From: JBBRHQ01 sp963720735
GTDB taxonomy: Bacteria > Actinomycetota > Thermoleophilia > Solirubrobacterales > 70-9
DNA length: 64,000 nucleotides
Assembly (NCBI GenBank): GCA_963720735.1
Contig: CAVRGL010000001.1
Location: 496,001 to 560,000, forward strand
Direction of reading: 5' to 3'
Part shown: one piece after another, positions 41,027 through 51,998 of the stretch
Layout: the number at the start of each line of letters is the position of its first letter
How positions within the stretch are numbered: position 1 is the stretch's first letter
Translations under genes and position numbers: made by a program
The notes under the pieces: generated by a model
The model's input: the letters and a program-made list of their open reading frames with translations, nothing else
Database searches by the model: none
What the model was told of the DNA's origin: nothing

Positions 41027-42146
41027 CTAGCTCGCCGAGGAGGCGGCGGTCTTGTTCAGGTAGTCGCGGATGAAGTCGTCGATGTCGCCGTCCAGTACGC
41101 GCTCGGTGTCGCCGGACTCGTGCCCGGTGCGATGGTCCTTGACGCGCTGGTCCGGGTGCAGGAAGTAGCTGCGGATCTGCGAGCCCCAGGCGACGTCCTT
41201 GACCTCTCCCCGCTCCTTGGCGAGCTGCTCGGCGCGTTTTCTCTCCTCGAGCTCGATCAGCTTCGAGCGCAGGAACTGCATCGCCACCGCCTTGTTCTGG
41301 GTCTGCGATCGCTCGTTCTGGCACTGGACGACGACGCCGGTGGGGATGTGGGTGATCCGTACCGCCGAGTCGGTCTTGTTGACGTGCTGGCCGCCGGCGC
41401 CGGAAGCCCGGTAGGTATCCACCCGGATCTCCGAGTCGTCGATCTCGACCTCGACGTCCTCGTCGACGAGGGGGGCGACGTCGACCTGGGCGAAGCTCGT
41501 ATGCCGGCGGGCGGAGGAGTCGAACGGCGAGATCCGGACCAACCGGTGGACGCCGCGCTCGGCGGCGAAAAGTCCGTAGGCGTTCTCGCCGCGAGCGACG
41601 AAGGTCGCCGACTTCAGGCCGGCCTCCTCGCCCTCGGAGGCCTCCTTCATCTCCACCTCGAACCCGCGGCGCTCCGCCCAGCGCAGGTACATCCGCAGGA
41701 GCATCTCGGCCCAGTCCTGGGAGTCAGTGCCGCCGGCGCCCGCGTGGACCGTGACCACGGCGTCGCCGGCGTCGTACTCCCCGCTGAACAGGCGCGCCTC
41801 CTCCAGCTCGGCGAGCCGGCGCTCGACCGAGTCGAGCTGGGCCGAGAGCTCCGAGGCCATCTCCTCGTCGGAGGCGGCCATCTCCGCCAGCTCGTCGAGG
41901 TCGGCGGCGTCGGACTCCAGCTCGCGGAACGTCTTCAGCCGGCGCTGGGCGCGCGCGTGTGCGGCCGACGTACGGGCGGCGGCTTCCTGGTCGTCCCAGA
42001 AGCCGGGCCGCTGCATCTCGGCCTCGAGGCGACCGACCTCCTGCTCGAGAGAGTCGGGGTCAAAGGTAGTCCGAGAGCAGGGACAGCTGCTCGCGGATCT
42101 CGGCCAGCCGCGCGGGGATCGACTCCGTGGGGACGGTCTCGGCCAT
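41027..42146 (-). CDS. prfB: Peptide chain release factor 2, programmed +1 frameshift
   Basis: Translation starts at ATG 42146 (MAETVPTESIPARLAEIREQ...LSDYL) and meets an in-frame TGA preceded by CTT. A +1 shift on CTT TGA C continues into DPDSLEQEVGRLEAEMQRPGFWDD and the rest of RF2, including the GGQ region (YRASGAGGQHVNKTDSAVRITHIPTGVVV) and the C-terminal HPDQRVKDHRTG. The full protein is 372 residues. RF2 recognises UGA and UAA. When RF2 is scarce the stop is read slowly and shifting is favoured, which is the known autoregulation. The usual upstream AGGGGG stimulator is not present; only a weak CTCGGA precedes the site. Confidence 0.95.
42060..42065 (-). other. prfB: RF2 programmed frameshift site CTT TGA
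   Basis: On the minus strand the sequence is TAC-CTT-TGA-C, the canonical slippery site for release factor 2. Codon CTT (42065-42063) is followed by TGA (42062-42060); reading then resumes in the +1 frame at GAC. Confidence 0.93.
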
Positions 42147-42155
42147 TGCGGCAGC

Positions 42156-42536
42156 CTAGCCGACCGCGGCCCGCCCACCCCCGGGTGCCGGGGGTCGCTC
42201 CTGGAGCGAGCGCCAGGAGGAGATCAGCCCGTCGCGGAGCTCGAACACCCAGGCGAGCTCGTCCTCGCCCGCCGGCGAGCCGTCCTCGTCCCAGTGCCAG
42301 CGCCTGGTGACGTGGGCCAGCGCCCGGTCGGGCTCCTCCCAGAGCTCGCCGAGGACGATCGTCTGCTGGACCCCTCCCGGGGGCCGGGTCGCCCAGATGC
42401 GCGCCGCCTCGATCCCGCGCCGCAGCCCGCGGGCCGCGTGGATCTCGACCGCCGGGTGCAGCACCTCGACAAAGGCGTCGAGGTCGCGCTCGTTGAAAGC
42501 GCGGATGAACTCGCGGACCGGGTCTGGCCGGGTCAA
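42156..42536 (-). CDS. SnoaL-like / NTF2-fold protein
   Basis: The 126-residue product from TTG 42536 starts DPVREFIRAFNERDLDAFVEVLHPAVEIHAARGLRRGIEAAR and continues with a WEEPDRALAHVTRRWHWDEDG segment and ELRDGLISSWRSLQERP. This is the common NTF2-like fold of uncharacterised actinobacterial proteins, often annotated as nuclear transport factor 2 family. I prefer the TTG because a reading from 42596 would overlap secA by 49 bases. Function unknown. It lies between secA and prfB on the same strand and may be part of their transcript. Confidence 0.75.
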   Translation of the reverse strand: MTRPDPVREFIRAFNERDLDAFVEVLHPAVEIHAARGLRRGIEAARIWATRPPGGVQQTIVLGELWEEPDRALAHVTRRWHWDEDGSPAGEDELAWVFELRDGLISSWRSLQERPPAPGGGRAAVG

Positions 42537-42547
42537 GCCGCAGCGGG

Positions 42548-45379
<2,832 letters not shown>

Positions 45380-45417
45380 CGCGGACCTAGATTAGCTGCC
45401 TGCCGGAGCGGTTCCCG

Positions 45418-45771
45418 TCAGGACTCGGCGGAGCGTCCCCGGAGGCGTCCGACGGCGCGGCGTGTGCGGCTTCGATTGCGCCGCAGCTCGCGGTGCTTCT
45501 TGACCTGGCGGCGGATGTCCTCGGCCAGCTCGTGGATCGTGTGCATCATCTCGGGCGAGGACTCGCTGGCGCGGAGCGTCACCCCCTTGAGCCGCAGAGT
45601 GGCCTCGCCGACCTGGCTGTCGGCGATCGAGGGGTTGCGCTCCTCGGAGAGCTCGACATCGAGCGTGGCAAGCTCTGAGACCTGCTTGCCGACCCGGGCG
45701 AAGCGCTTGGTGACGTGCTCGCGCAGCTCATCGGTGACCTCGACGTTACGGCCGCGTATATCGATCCGCAC
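45418..45771 (-). CDS. hpf: Ribosome hibernation-promoting factor, short type
   Basis: The 117-residue protein starts at a GTG and has the S30AE/HPF pattern MRIDIRGRNVEVTDELREHVTKRFARVGKQ, EERNPSIADSQVGEATLRLKGVTLRASESSPEMMHTI, and a basic C-terminus (RELRRNRSRTRR). It binds the ribosomal A/P region and silences ribosomes in stationary phase. Many actinobacterial HPFs are long forms with an extra dimerisation domain; this one stops after the S30AE domain, so any dimer formation would need another protein. It lies next to secA, as in many Gram-positives. Confidence 0.9.
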   Translation of the reverse strand: MRIDIRGRNVEVTDELREHVTKRFARVGKQVSELATLDVELSEERNPSIADSQVGEATLRLKGVTLRASESSPEMMHTIHELAEDIRRQVKKHRELRRNRSRTRRAVGRLRGRSAES

Positions 45772-45840
45772 GATCCCTCCTTCGTTTCTCCGTTTGGGCC
45801 GGAAATGCTACGGACAGGCAGGGGCGCGGGCAAGGGGAGA

Positions 45841-46494
45841 TCAGAGCCGCCGTGCGAAGCTGACCGCGGTGACCGAGCCGGCCCCGGCGCGCCGCAGCGC
45901 CCCGGCGCAGGAGCACAGCGTCGCTCCCGTGGTGATCACGTCGTCGACCAGGACCGCGCGGGCGGGCGCCTCGCCGCGCGCCTCGATCCGCGGCGGCCGG
46001 GCGATCCTCTCGCTGCGCGCCCGCCCGACCTGGCGCCGCAGCCCGCGGCGGCGAAGGCATTCCGATACGGGCAGACCGGTGCGGAGGGAGAGCTCGAGGC
46101 AGATCTCCGCCGCGGGGTCGAAGCCGCGCCAGCGCAGCCGCAGCGGCGCCGCCGGCACCGGGACCAGCGTGCCGGAGAGGGCGCAGGCCGGCGCCACGGC
46201 GGCGATCCGCGCCGCGATCGGGGCCGCCGCCGCCCTGATCCGGCCGAACTTCAGCGCCCTGAGGAGCTCGCGGGCGACGCCGTCGTGGGGAGCGGCCGAG
46301 AAGGCGAGCTCGACACCCGCCGGGGGGCTGCCGTGCAGCGACCCGGAGCCGCCGAGGGCTGTGATGCAGGACGCGCAGAGCACCGCGTTCGCTTCGCACG
46401 GGGCCGCGCAGGCGGCGCAGAGCGGCGGCGTCAGCAGCCTGGCGATCGATGCGGCGGCCTCCACGGGCGACCAGGATGGCGCCCCGAGGCGCAC
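45841..46494 (-). CDS. comF: ComF-family phosphoribosyltransferase-like protein
   Basis: The 217-residue protein starts at a GTG, has an N-terminal zinc-finger-like cysteine set (CAACAAPCEANAVLCASC) and ends in a phosphoribosyltransferase domain with the PRPP motif AVLVDDVITTGATL. ComF proteins are required for transformation in some Gram-positives and are encoded near secA-hpf in many genomes. No other competence gene is in this window, so a role in DNA uptake is only a family-level suggestion. Confidence 0.88.
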   Translation of the reverse strand: MRLGAPSWSPVEAAASIARLLTPPLCAACAAPCEANAVLCASCITALGGSGSLHGSPPAGVELAFSAAPHDGVARELLRALKFGRIRAAAAPIAARIAAVAPACALSGTLVPVPAAPLRLRWRGFDPAAEICLELSLRTGLPVSECLRRRGLRRQVGRARSERIARPPRIEARGEAPARAVLVDDVITTGATLCSCAGALRRAGAGSVTAVSFARRL

Positions 46495-46525
46495 GAGTCG
46501 CGCGCAGATCGCGACGAATCAGGAC

Positions 46526-46568
46526 GTGGGACCTTTCAAGCGTCTATATGGCGGCTCAAAGGTCCCAC
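46526..46568. terminator. 11-bp perfect inverted repeat upstream of comF
   Basis: GTGGGACCTTT (46526-46536) and AAAGGTCCCAC (46558-46568) flank a 21-base loop that contains TATA. On the minus strand it lies 10 bases after the nucleotidyltransferase stop and 32 bases before comF. It could end the upstream transcript or be an operator over a promoter in the loop. There is no T run. Confidence 0.4.
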
Positions 46569-46577
46569 CCCCGTCGA

Positions 46578-47591
46578 TCAGGCGTCCAGGGTGGCGCCGA
46601 GGATCGCGTCGACCAGGATCGCGCCCTCGGCCAGGACGGCGCCCGGGAGGATGATCGAGCTGCTGATCCTCGCCCCCGCGCCGATCCGGGAGCCCTCGCC
46701 GATCACCACCGGGCCGTCGATGCGGATCCCCGGGCCCAGCTCGACCCCGGCGCCGACCAGCACCGGGGCCTCGACCTCGGCGCCGGCGAGATCGCTGGCG
46801 GCACGGATCCCGGCGGAGACCTCGGGCGCGCCGGCGTCGACCTCGACCTCTCCGGTAAGCGCGTCGATGCTCCCCTGGCGCAGCTCGTCGAGGTTGCCGA
46901 TGTCGTTCCAGTAGGCGTCGATCTCGTGGGAGTAGAAGGGGACGTCGGACTCGAGCAGCGAGGGGAAGACGTCCATCGCCCAGTCGGCGAAGCCCGGCGG
47001 ATCCTCGGGCCCGGCGAGCTTGCTGCGCTCGCCGTCGCCGGGGAAGTGATCGAAGATCGCCGAGTCGAACATGTAAATGCCGCAGTTGGCCAGATCGGAG
47101 AGCGCCTCGGCGGGGTCGGGCTTCTCCTGGAAGCCCTGGACGCGCCCGTCGGGGGAGAGGATCACGACCCCGTACTGGGTGGTGTCGGTGACCCGCTTGG
47201 TGGCGAGGGTGGCTATGCCGTCGTGGGAGCCGTGGAACTCGCGCATCGCCGCCAGGTCGATGTCCGTGAGGGCGTCACCCGAGATCACCAGGAAGCAGTC
47301 GCCGAGGAACCCCGCGGCGCGGTGAACCCCGCCCGCGGTGCCGAGCAGCTGCTCCTCCTCGCTGTAGGTGAGCTCGATCCCGAACCGGGAGCCGTCCCCG
47401 AAGTGACCCCGGATCAGCTCCGGGAACCAGTGCAGGTTGGCGATCACCTCGCCGAAGCCGTGCCGGGAGAGCAGCAGGGCAATGTGCTCCATCACCGGGC
47501 GGTTGAGAACCGGCACCATCGGCTTCGGCCGGTCGTAGGTGATCGGGCGCAGCCGGGTGCCCAGCCCGGCTGCGAGGATCATGGCGCGCAT
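46578..47591 (-). CDS. NDP-sugar nucleotidyltransferase (GDP-mannose pyrophosphorylase-like)
   Basis: The 337-residue protein has the nucleotidyltransferase motif MILAAGLGTRLRPITYDRPKPMVPV, substrate region LLGTAGGVHRAAGFLGDCFLVISGDALTDID, FQEKPDP and a C-terminal left-handed beta-helix of hexapeptides (GIRIDGPVVIGEGSRIGAGARIS). It should make an NDP-hexose from NTP and a hexose 1-phosphate. A second, similar gene lies at 51024-51998, next to a phosphomannose/phosphoglucose isomerase; this copy is isolated. Substrate assignment (mannose versus glucose) is not certain. Confidence 0.88.
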   Translation of the reverse strand: MRAMILAAGLGTRLRPITYDRPKPMVPVLNRPVMEHIALLLSRHGFGEVIANLHWFPELIRGHFGDGSRFGIELTYSEEEQLLGTAGGVHRAAGFLGDCFLVISGDALTDIDLAAMREFHGSHDGIATLATKRVTDTTQYGVVILSPDGRVQGFQEKPDPAEALSDLANCGIYMFDSAIFDHFPGDGERSKLAGPEDPPGFADWAMDVFPSLLESDVPFYSHEIDAYWNDIGNLDELRQGSIDALTGEVEVDAGAPEVSAGIRAASDLAGAEVEAPVLVGAGVELGPGIRIDGPVVIGEGSRIGAGARISSSIILPGAVLAEGAILVDAILGATLDA

Positions 47592-47663
47592 CTGCCTACC
47601 GCCGAATCACCGCGAACCCCGCCGGTGCGGACACGGGAGCGAGGGCGGGTCCGTCATTGATTC

Positions 47664-47681
47664 CTCCCGCCCAAGCGGGAG
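47664..47681 (-). terminator. Possible terminator hairpin after ahcY
   Basis: CTCCCGC (47664) and GCGGGAG (47675) pair with a 4-base loop, 23 bases after the ahcY stop on the minus strand. The following sequence is not T-rich, so termination would be weak or Rho-assisted. Confidence 0.35.
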
Positions 47682-47704
47682 CGGAGCAGCCGGCGGGCAT
47701 TTGT

Positions 47705-48976
47705 TCACGTCCCCTGATCCCAGCTGCTGAGGTATTTCGTCTGGACGTCGGTCAGCTCGTCGATCTCGACACCCTTCGAGGCCAGCTTGAGTCGGGCGAT
47801 CTCGGCGTCGATCTCGCGCGGCACCGGGTAGACCTTGTTCTCCAGGCTGGCGTGATTGCGCGCCACGTACTCGGCGGCGAGCGCCTGGTTGGCGAAGCTC
47901 ATGTCCATCACCGCCGCCGGGTGGCCTTCTGCGGCGGCGAGGTTTACCAGCCGGCCCTCTGCCAGCAGGAAGATCTCGCGGCCGTCGGCCAGCACGTGTC
48001 CCTCGACCAGCGGCCGCGCCTCGAAGGTCGACTCGGTGCGCGCGTCGAGATCGCCCTTGTTGATCTCGACGTCGAAGTGCCCGGAGTTGGCGACGATCGC
48101 GCCGCTCTTCATCGAGTCGAACATCTCGCCGGCGATCGCGTCACGGTTGCCGGTCACCGAGATGAAGACGTCGCCGACGGCTGCCGCCTGCTTCGACGGC
48201 ATCACCTCGAAGCCGTCCATCACCGCTTCCAGCGCGCGCAGCGGGTCGACCTCGCAGACGATCACGTGCGCCCCGTGGCCCTTGGCCCGCATCGCCACCC
48301 CCTTGCCGCACCAGCCGTAGCCGATCACCACGACCCGCAGGCCCGCGATCAGCACGTTGGTCGCCCGGATCACCCCGTCGAGGGTCGACTGGCCCGTGCC
48401 GTAGCGGTTGTCGAAGAAGTGCTTGGTGTTGGCGTCGTTGACCGCGACGATCGGGAAGCCGAGCTTGCCCTCCGCCTCGAGCGCGTTCAGCCTGATCACC
48501 CCGGTGGTGGTCTCCTCGGTGCCGCCGTAGACCTCGGAGAGCTGCTCCGGGCGCTCCCCATGGAGGACGGAGATCACGTCGGCGCCGTCGTCCATGGTGA
48601 TGTGGGGGTGCTTGTCGACCGCCGTGGTGATGTGCTTGTAGTAGGTCTCGTTGTCCTCGCCGTTGATCGCGTGGACCTCCGCCCCGTAGCGGTCGACCAG
48701 CGCCGCCGCGGTCTCGTCCTGGGTTGAGAGCGGATTCGACGCGCACAACGCGACGTCTGCCCCTCCCGCCATCAGGGTCCGCACGAGGTTGGCGGTCTCG
48801 GTGGTGACGTGCAGGCAGCAGGCGAGGCGGAGGCCGTCCAGCGGGCGCTCGCGCTCGAACCGCTCGCGGATCTGCGCCAGCACCGGCATCTGGCGATCTG
48901 CCCACTCGATTCTCTTCTGACCCGCTTCGGCGAGCGAGATATCGGCGATGTCGTAGTCGGAGGCGGCGGTGGCCAT
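47705..48976 (-). CDS. ahcY: Adenosylhomocysteinase
   Basis: The 423-residue enzyme hydrolyses S-adenosylhomocysteine to adenosine and homocysteine and recycles methyl donors. Motifs include LACCLHVTTETANLVRTL, NPLSTQDETAAAL, AVNDANTKHFFDNRYGTGQSTLDGVIR, the NAD-binding GYGWCGKGVAMRAKGHGA and the C-terminal SFANQALAAEYV. The ATG at 48976 has an AAAGGATCCG site and is the family start; the reading to 49153 is not needed. The protein is shorter than the eukaryotic form, as in other compact bacterial and archaeal types. It is divergent from the PAP2 gene. Confidence 0.95.
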   Translation of the reverse strand: MATAASDYDIADISLAEAGQKRIEWADRQMPVLAQIRERFERERPLDGLRLACCLHVTTETANLVRTLMAGGADVALCASNPLSTQDETAAALVDRYGAEVHAINGEDNETYYKHITTAVDKHPHITMDDGADVISVLHGERPEQLSEVYGGTEETTTGVIRLNALEAEGKLGFPIVAVNDANTKHFFDNRYGTGQSTLDGVIRATNVLIAGLRVVVIGYGWCGKGVAMRAKGHGAHVIVCEVDPLRALEAVMDGFEVMPSKQAAAVGDVFISVTGNRDAIAGEMFDSMKSGAIVANSGHFDVEINKGDLDARTESTFEARPLVEGHVLADGREIFLLAEGRLVNLAAAEGHPAAVMDMSFANQALAAEYVARNHASLENKVYPVPREIDAEIARLKLASKGVEIDELTDVQTKYLSSWDQGT

Positions 48977-49091
48977 CGGATCCTTTCTTCGTATTCGGAC
49001 CCGGGAAGGATACGTGGATGGCGGGGTGATGCAGGCTTGACCCGGCCGCCTCTTCTGAGAGTCTGATGGCGCTGATGAGAGGATTGCCCGG

Positions 49092-50066
49092 ATGAGCACC
49101 GCCGAGTTCGCCCAGACCAGCGCGGGCGCCGAGACACTTCCCGGCGCTCGCACGCCATGGGTCGCGATCCTCCGCCGCCTGGCGCTGACCGCCTATGCGT
49201 TCGTCTTCCTCGTCTGGACCCTGCACTACGGGATCTCAGTGCAGCGGGAGCTGGTGATCGGCTGGATCGTCGGCGCCCTCGCCTGCGCCTCGATCGGCCG
49301 CTCCCCGATGGAGATCGCCCAGCTGGTCACCGACTGGCTGCCGATGGCGGTGCTCCTGCTCGCCTACGACTACACCCGCGGGCTGGCCGATTCGATCGGG
49401 ATCGCCCCCCACTTCACGACGATGATCGACTTCGATCGCTTCGTCTTCTTCGGGCAGACGCCGACCGAATGGCTGCAGCAGAGGATCATCGACCCGACCG
49501 CGGTCCACTGGTGGGACGTCTGCTTCACCTTCCTCTACACCTCCCACTTCATCGTCCCCTTCGCCCTCGCCGGGGTCTTGTGGGGGCGCAGCCGCACCGC
49601 CTTCAAGCGGTTCACCCGGCGCTTCCTCACCCTCAGCTTCGTCGGGGTCGCGACCTACGTCCTCTTCCCCGCCGCGCCTCCGTGGATGGCCTCCGAGCAC
49701 GGCCTGCTCGCGCCGATCACCCGCAGCTCCAGCCGCGGCTTCGAGGTGGTCAGCGCGCAGACCGCCGCCGCCTTCGACAAGGGCCAGTCGATCGTCAACC
49801 TGGTCGCCGCCGTTCCCTCGCTGCACGCCGGAATATCGATGCTCGTCTCGCTCTTCCTCTGGCCGCGGGTCAGCTGGTGGTGGCGGCCGCTGGTCGCCCT
49901 ATACCCCCTGGCAATGGGGCTGATGCTGATCGCCACCGGCGAGCACTACTTCTTCGACGTCGCCCTCGGCTGGCTCTACGCGGTGGCGGTGATGGCGGGC
50001 TGGGCCTGGTTGGAGAGCCGCCGGCCCTACGCCGCGGCCCTCAGGCCCGCCCGAGCTCGTCCTTGA
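49092..50066 (+). CDS. PAP2-superfamily membrane protein
   Basis: The 324-residue protein has six or more helices and PAP2 catalytic motifs: the middle motif VPSLHAGIS and the C-terminal GEHYFFDVALGW. The first motif is less clear. This class includes lipid phosphatases and inositolphosphotransferase-like (Aur1-type) enzymes, which the long N-terminal membrane region resembles. It may act on polyprenyl or inositol lipids in the envelope. Its 3-prime end overlaps the convergent isomerase gene by 26 bases. Confidence 0.82.
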   Translation: MSTAEFAQTSAGAETLPGARTPWVAILRRLALTAYAFVFLVWTLHYGISVQRELVIGWIVGALACASIGRSPMEIAQLVTDWLPMAVLLLAYDYTRGLADSIGIAPHFTTMIDFDRFVFFGQTPTEWLQQRIIDPTAVHWWDVCFTFLYTSHFIVPFALAGVLWGRSRTAFKRFTRRFLTLSFVGVATYVLFPAAPPWMASEHGLLAPITRSSSRGFEVVSAQTAAAFDKGQSIVNLVAAVPSLHAGISMLVSLFLWPRVSWWWRPLVALYPLAMGLMLIATGEHYFFDVALGWLYAVAVMAGWAWLESRRPYAAALRPARARP

Positions 50067-51027
50067 GCCCTTCGATCGCGTCCACGGGACCCGGATCGAC
50101 GCCCCTGGCCTCGGCCAGGCGGAGTGAGACCAGGTCGCCGAGCATCACCGCCCAGAGCTGGCGCGCGGTGGCGCTTTCGCCCTCGGCCTCGACCCTGACC
50201 ACCTGATCGACGTCCCCTGAGATCGCCTCGGCGGTCAGCTCGAAGCGCTGCCGCTCCCGGGGATGCTGGTCGGGGTCCTCGAGGAAGATCGCCGAGAAGC
50301 GTGCCCCAGAGCCCGGAGCGCCGTCCCAGCCGGCCAGCTCGTTGTGGTCGCCCTCGGGCAGCTCGGTGAAGAAGGCCGGCAGCTTCGCGTTCTCGTTCAC
50401 CTGGGTCTTCCAGCGGCGGGCCACCGGGGCGGTGACTCCGGCCCCGTGGATAACCGGCACCGAGCCCTCGACCCGCCCGGCGATCTCGGCGGCGAGGGCC
50501 TGCAGGCTCTCGCGGGAGGTTTCGAGGTGGGCCGCCGCGCCATCGATCTCGGTGCGGATGCTTGGGGCCGCCTCGGCAAGCGCCGCCGCTTCGGCCGCGA
50601 TCGCGAACATGTAGGCGACCGCGGCCCGCGGCTGCAGGGTCCCGGGCAGGCCGACCACCGGCACCCCCGCGGTTCGCGCCTGCTCGGTCAGCAGGCCGCC
50701 GGTGCTGGCGACGAGGCGACGAGCGCCGAGGGCCTCGGCGGCCGCGAAGCAGGCGATCGTCTCCTCGGTGTCGCCCGAGTAGCTGCAGCAGAGAACCGAC
50801 CAGCCGGGCGTCGCCCAGGGCGGCAGGCCGTAGCCGCGGACGGTCTGCAGCGGGCGGGTGACCCGTTCGGCGAGTGCCGCGGCGGCGAGGTCGGCACCGA
50901 TCGCCGAGCCGCCCATGCCGCAGGCGAAGACTCCGGCGCCCGGCTCGGCGCGCAGCTGCGCCGACTCGATCCGCCAGAGGGCGTCGCGCAGGTGATCGGG
51001 CATCGCGAGTATGTCGTCGAGCATCAC
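50041..51027 (-). CDS. Bifunctional phosphoglucose/phosphomannose isomerase-like (SIS domain)
   Basis: The 328-residue protein has the SIS-domain pattern CGMGGSAIGADLAAAALA, CSYSGDTEETIACFAAAEALGARRL, and the C-terminal segment NENAKLPAFFTELPEGDHNELAGW typical of archaeal and actinobacterial PGI/PMI. It would interconvert fructose 6-phosphate with glucose 6-phosphate or mannose 6-phosphate. Its upstream neighbour makes an NDP-hexose, and the two overlap (ATGATG), so the set fits mannose activation for glycan synthesis. Confidence 0.87.
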   Translation of the reverse strand: MMLDDILAMPDHLRDALWRIESAQLRAEPGAGVFACGMGGSAIGADLAAAALAERVTRPLQTVRGYGLPPWATPGWSVLCCSYSGDTEETIACFAAAEALGARRLVASTGGLLTEQARTAGVPVVGLPGTLQPRAAVAYMFAIAAEAAALAEAAPSIRTEIDGAAAHLETSRESLQALAAEIAGRVEGSVPVIHGAGVTAPVARRWKTQVNENAKLPAFFTELPEGDHNELAGWDGAPGSGARFSAIFLEDPDQHPRERQRFELTAEAISGDVDQVVRVEAEGESATARQLWAVMLGDLVSLRLAEARGVDPGPVDAIEGLKDELGRA

Positions 51028-51998
51028 CCGGATACCTTTTCACTCTCGCCGACCACGGCGCCCTCGAGCCTTGCACCGGGGCCGACCCGCACCCCCGGTG
51101 AGAGGATCGAGTCGAGCACGATCGCCCCGGCGCCGACCTCGCAGCCCCGCAGCAGGACCGACGCCCTGATCTGCGCCCCGCTCTCGATCCTGCAGCCGGC
51201 CGAGACCACCGCCCTCGGACCCACCGAGGCCCCTTCATCCACCTCGGCAGTGGGATCGACAAGCAGCCCGGGTGTGGCCGGCTCGACCTCGGTCCGCACC
51301 CTTCCCTCGAGAATGTCCCAGGTCGCCTCCAGGTAGCGCCCAGGGGTGCCGACGTCGAGCCAGTAGCCGGACAGCGGCAGGGCGAAGAGGCCCTTGCCGA
51401 TCAGCTCCGGGAAGACGTCGTGCTCGATCGAGACCGCCCGCCCCGGCTCGATCAGATCGAGCACGGAGCGCTCGAGCACGTAGGCGCCGGCGTTGATCTC
51501 CGTGGCGGGTTCCCCCTCCGTTCCGGGTTTCTCGGTGAACTCGGTGACCTCGCCGCCCGGGCCCGTGCGGACCAGGCCGTAGGCGGATGCGTCGTCGACC
51601 GCGACCAGCCCGAGCGTCGCCCTGGCGCCGCGGCTCTCGTGCTCGCGAACGAGCGCGCCGAGGTCGAGGTCGGCGAGCACGTCGCCGTTGAGGGCGAAGA
51701 AGCGATCCTCGAGCAGGTCCGCGGCGAAGCGGATCGCCCCTGCGGTTCCCAGTGGCCGGGGCTCGACCAGGTAGCGGAGCCGCGGGCTGCCCGCCCCGCC
51801 CTCCCCGAGCGTCGCCCGCAGGGCGTCCGGGAGGAAGCCGCAGGCGAGGATCACCTCCTCGACCCCGTGGCCCGCCAGCCAGTCGATCATGTAGGAGATC
51901 AGGGGCCGGCCGGCGAGCGGCACCACCGGCTTCGGCACGGTCGCGGTCAGCGGTCGCAGCCGGGTCCCCTCCCCCCCGACCAGCACCAGTGCCTGCAT
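51024..51998 (-). CDS. NDP-sugar nucleotidyltransferase, mannose-1-phosphate guanylyltransferase-like
   Basis: The 324-residue protein opens MQALVLVGGEGTRLRPLTATVPKPVVPLAG, carries the substrate loop LGTAGAIRFAADLLEDRFFALNGDVLADLDL and EFTEKPG, and ends in a beta-helix (VSAGCRIESGAQIRASVLLRGC). Its neighbours are a SIS isomerase downstream and a UDP-glucose dehydrogenase upstream by one base, so the operon supplies activated sugars for envelope polysaccharide. It is related to, but clearly distinct from, the gene at 46578. Confidence 0.9.
   Translation of the reverse strand: MQALVLVGGEGTRLRPLTATVPKPVVPLAGRPLISYMIDWLAGHGVEEVILACGFLPDALRATLGEGGAGSPRLRYLVEPRPLGTAGAIRFAADLLEDRFFALNGDVLADLDLGALVREHESRGARATLGLVAVDDASAYGLVRTGPGGEVTEFTEKPGTEGEPATEINAGAYVLERSVLDLIEPGRAVSIEHDVFPELIGKGLFALPLSGYWLDVGTPGRYLEATWDILEGRVRTEVEPATPGLLVDPTAEVDEGASVGPRAVVSAGCRIESGAQIRASVLLRGCEVGAGAIVLDSILSPGVRVGPGARLEGAVVGESEKVSG

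Noticed and set aside
42060..42065. prfB frameshift as another sequencing error
   Set aside because: It has the canonical CTT TGA C recoding sequence at the conserved position, unlike the other breaks, which lie in or beside plain G/C runs or in repeat linkers.
48977..49091. SAM or SAH riboswitch upstream of ahcY
   Set aside because: I looked for the conserved core motifs of both classes on the minus strand and found none; the interval is short and divergent with the PAP2 gene.
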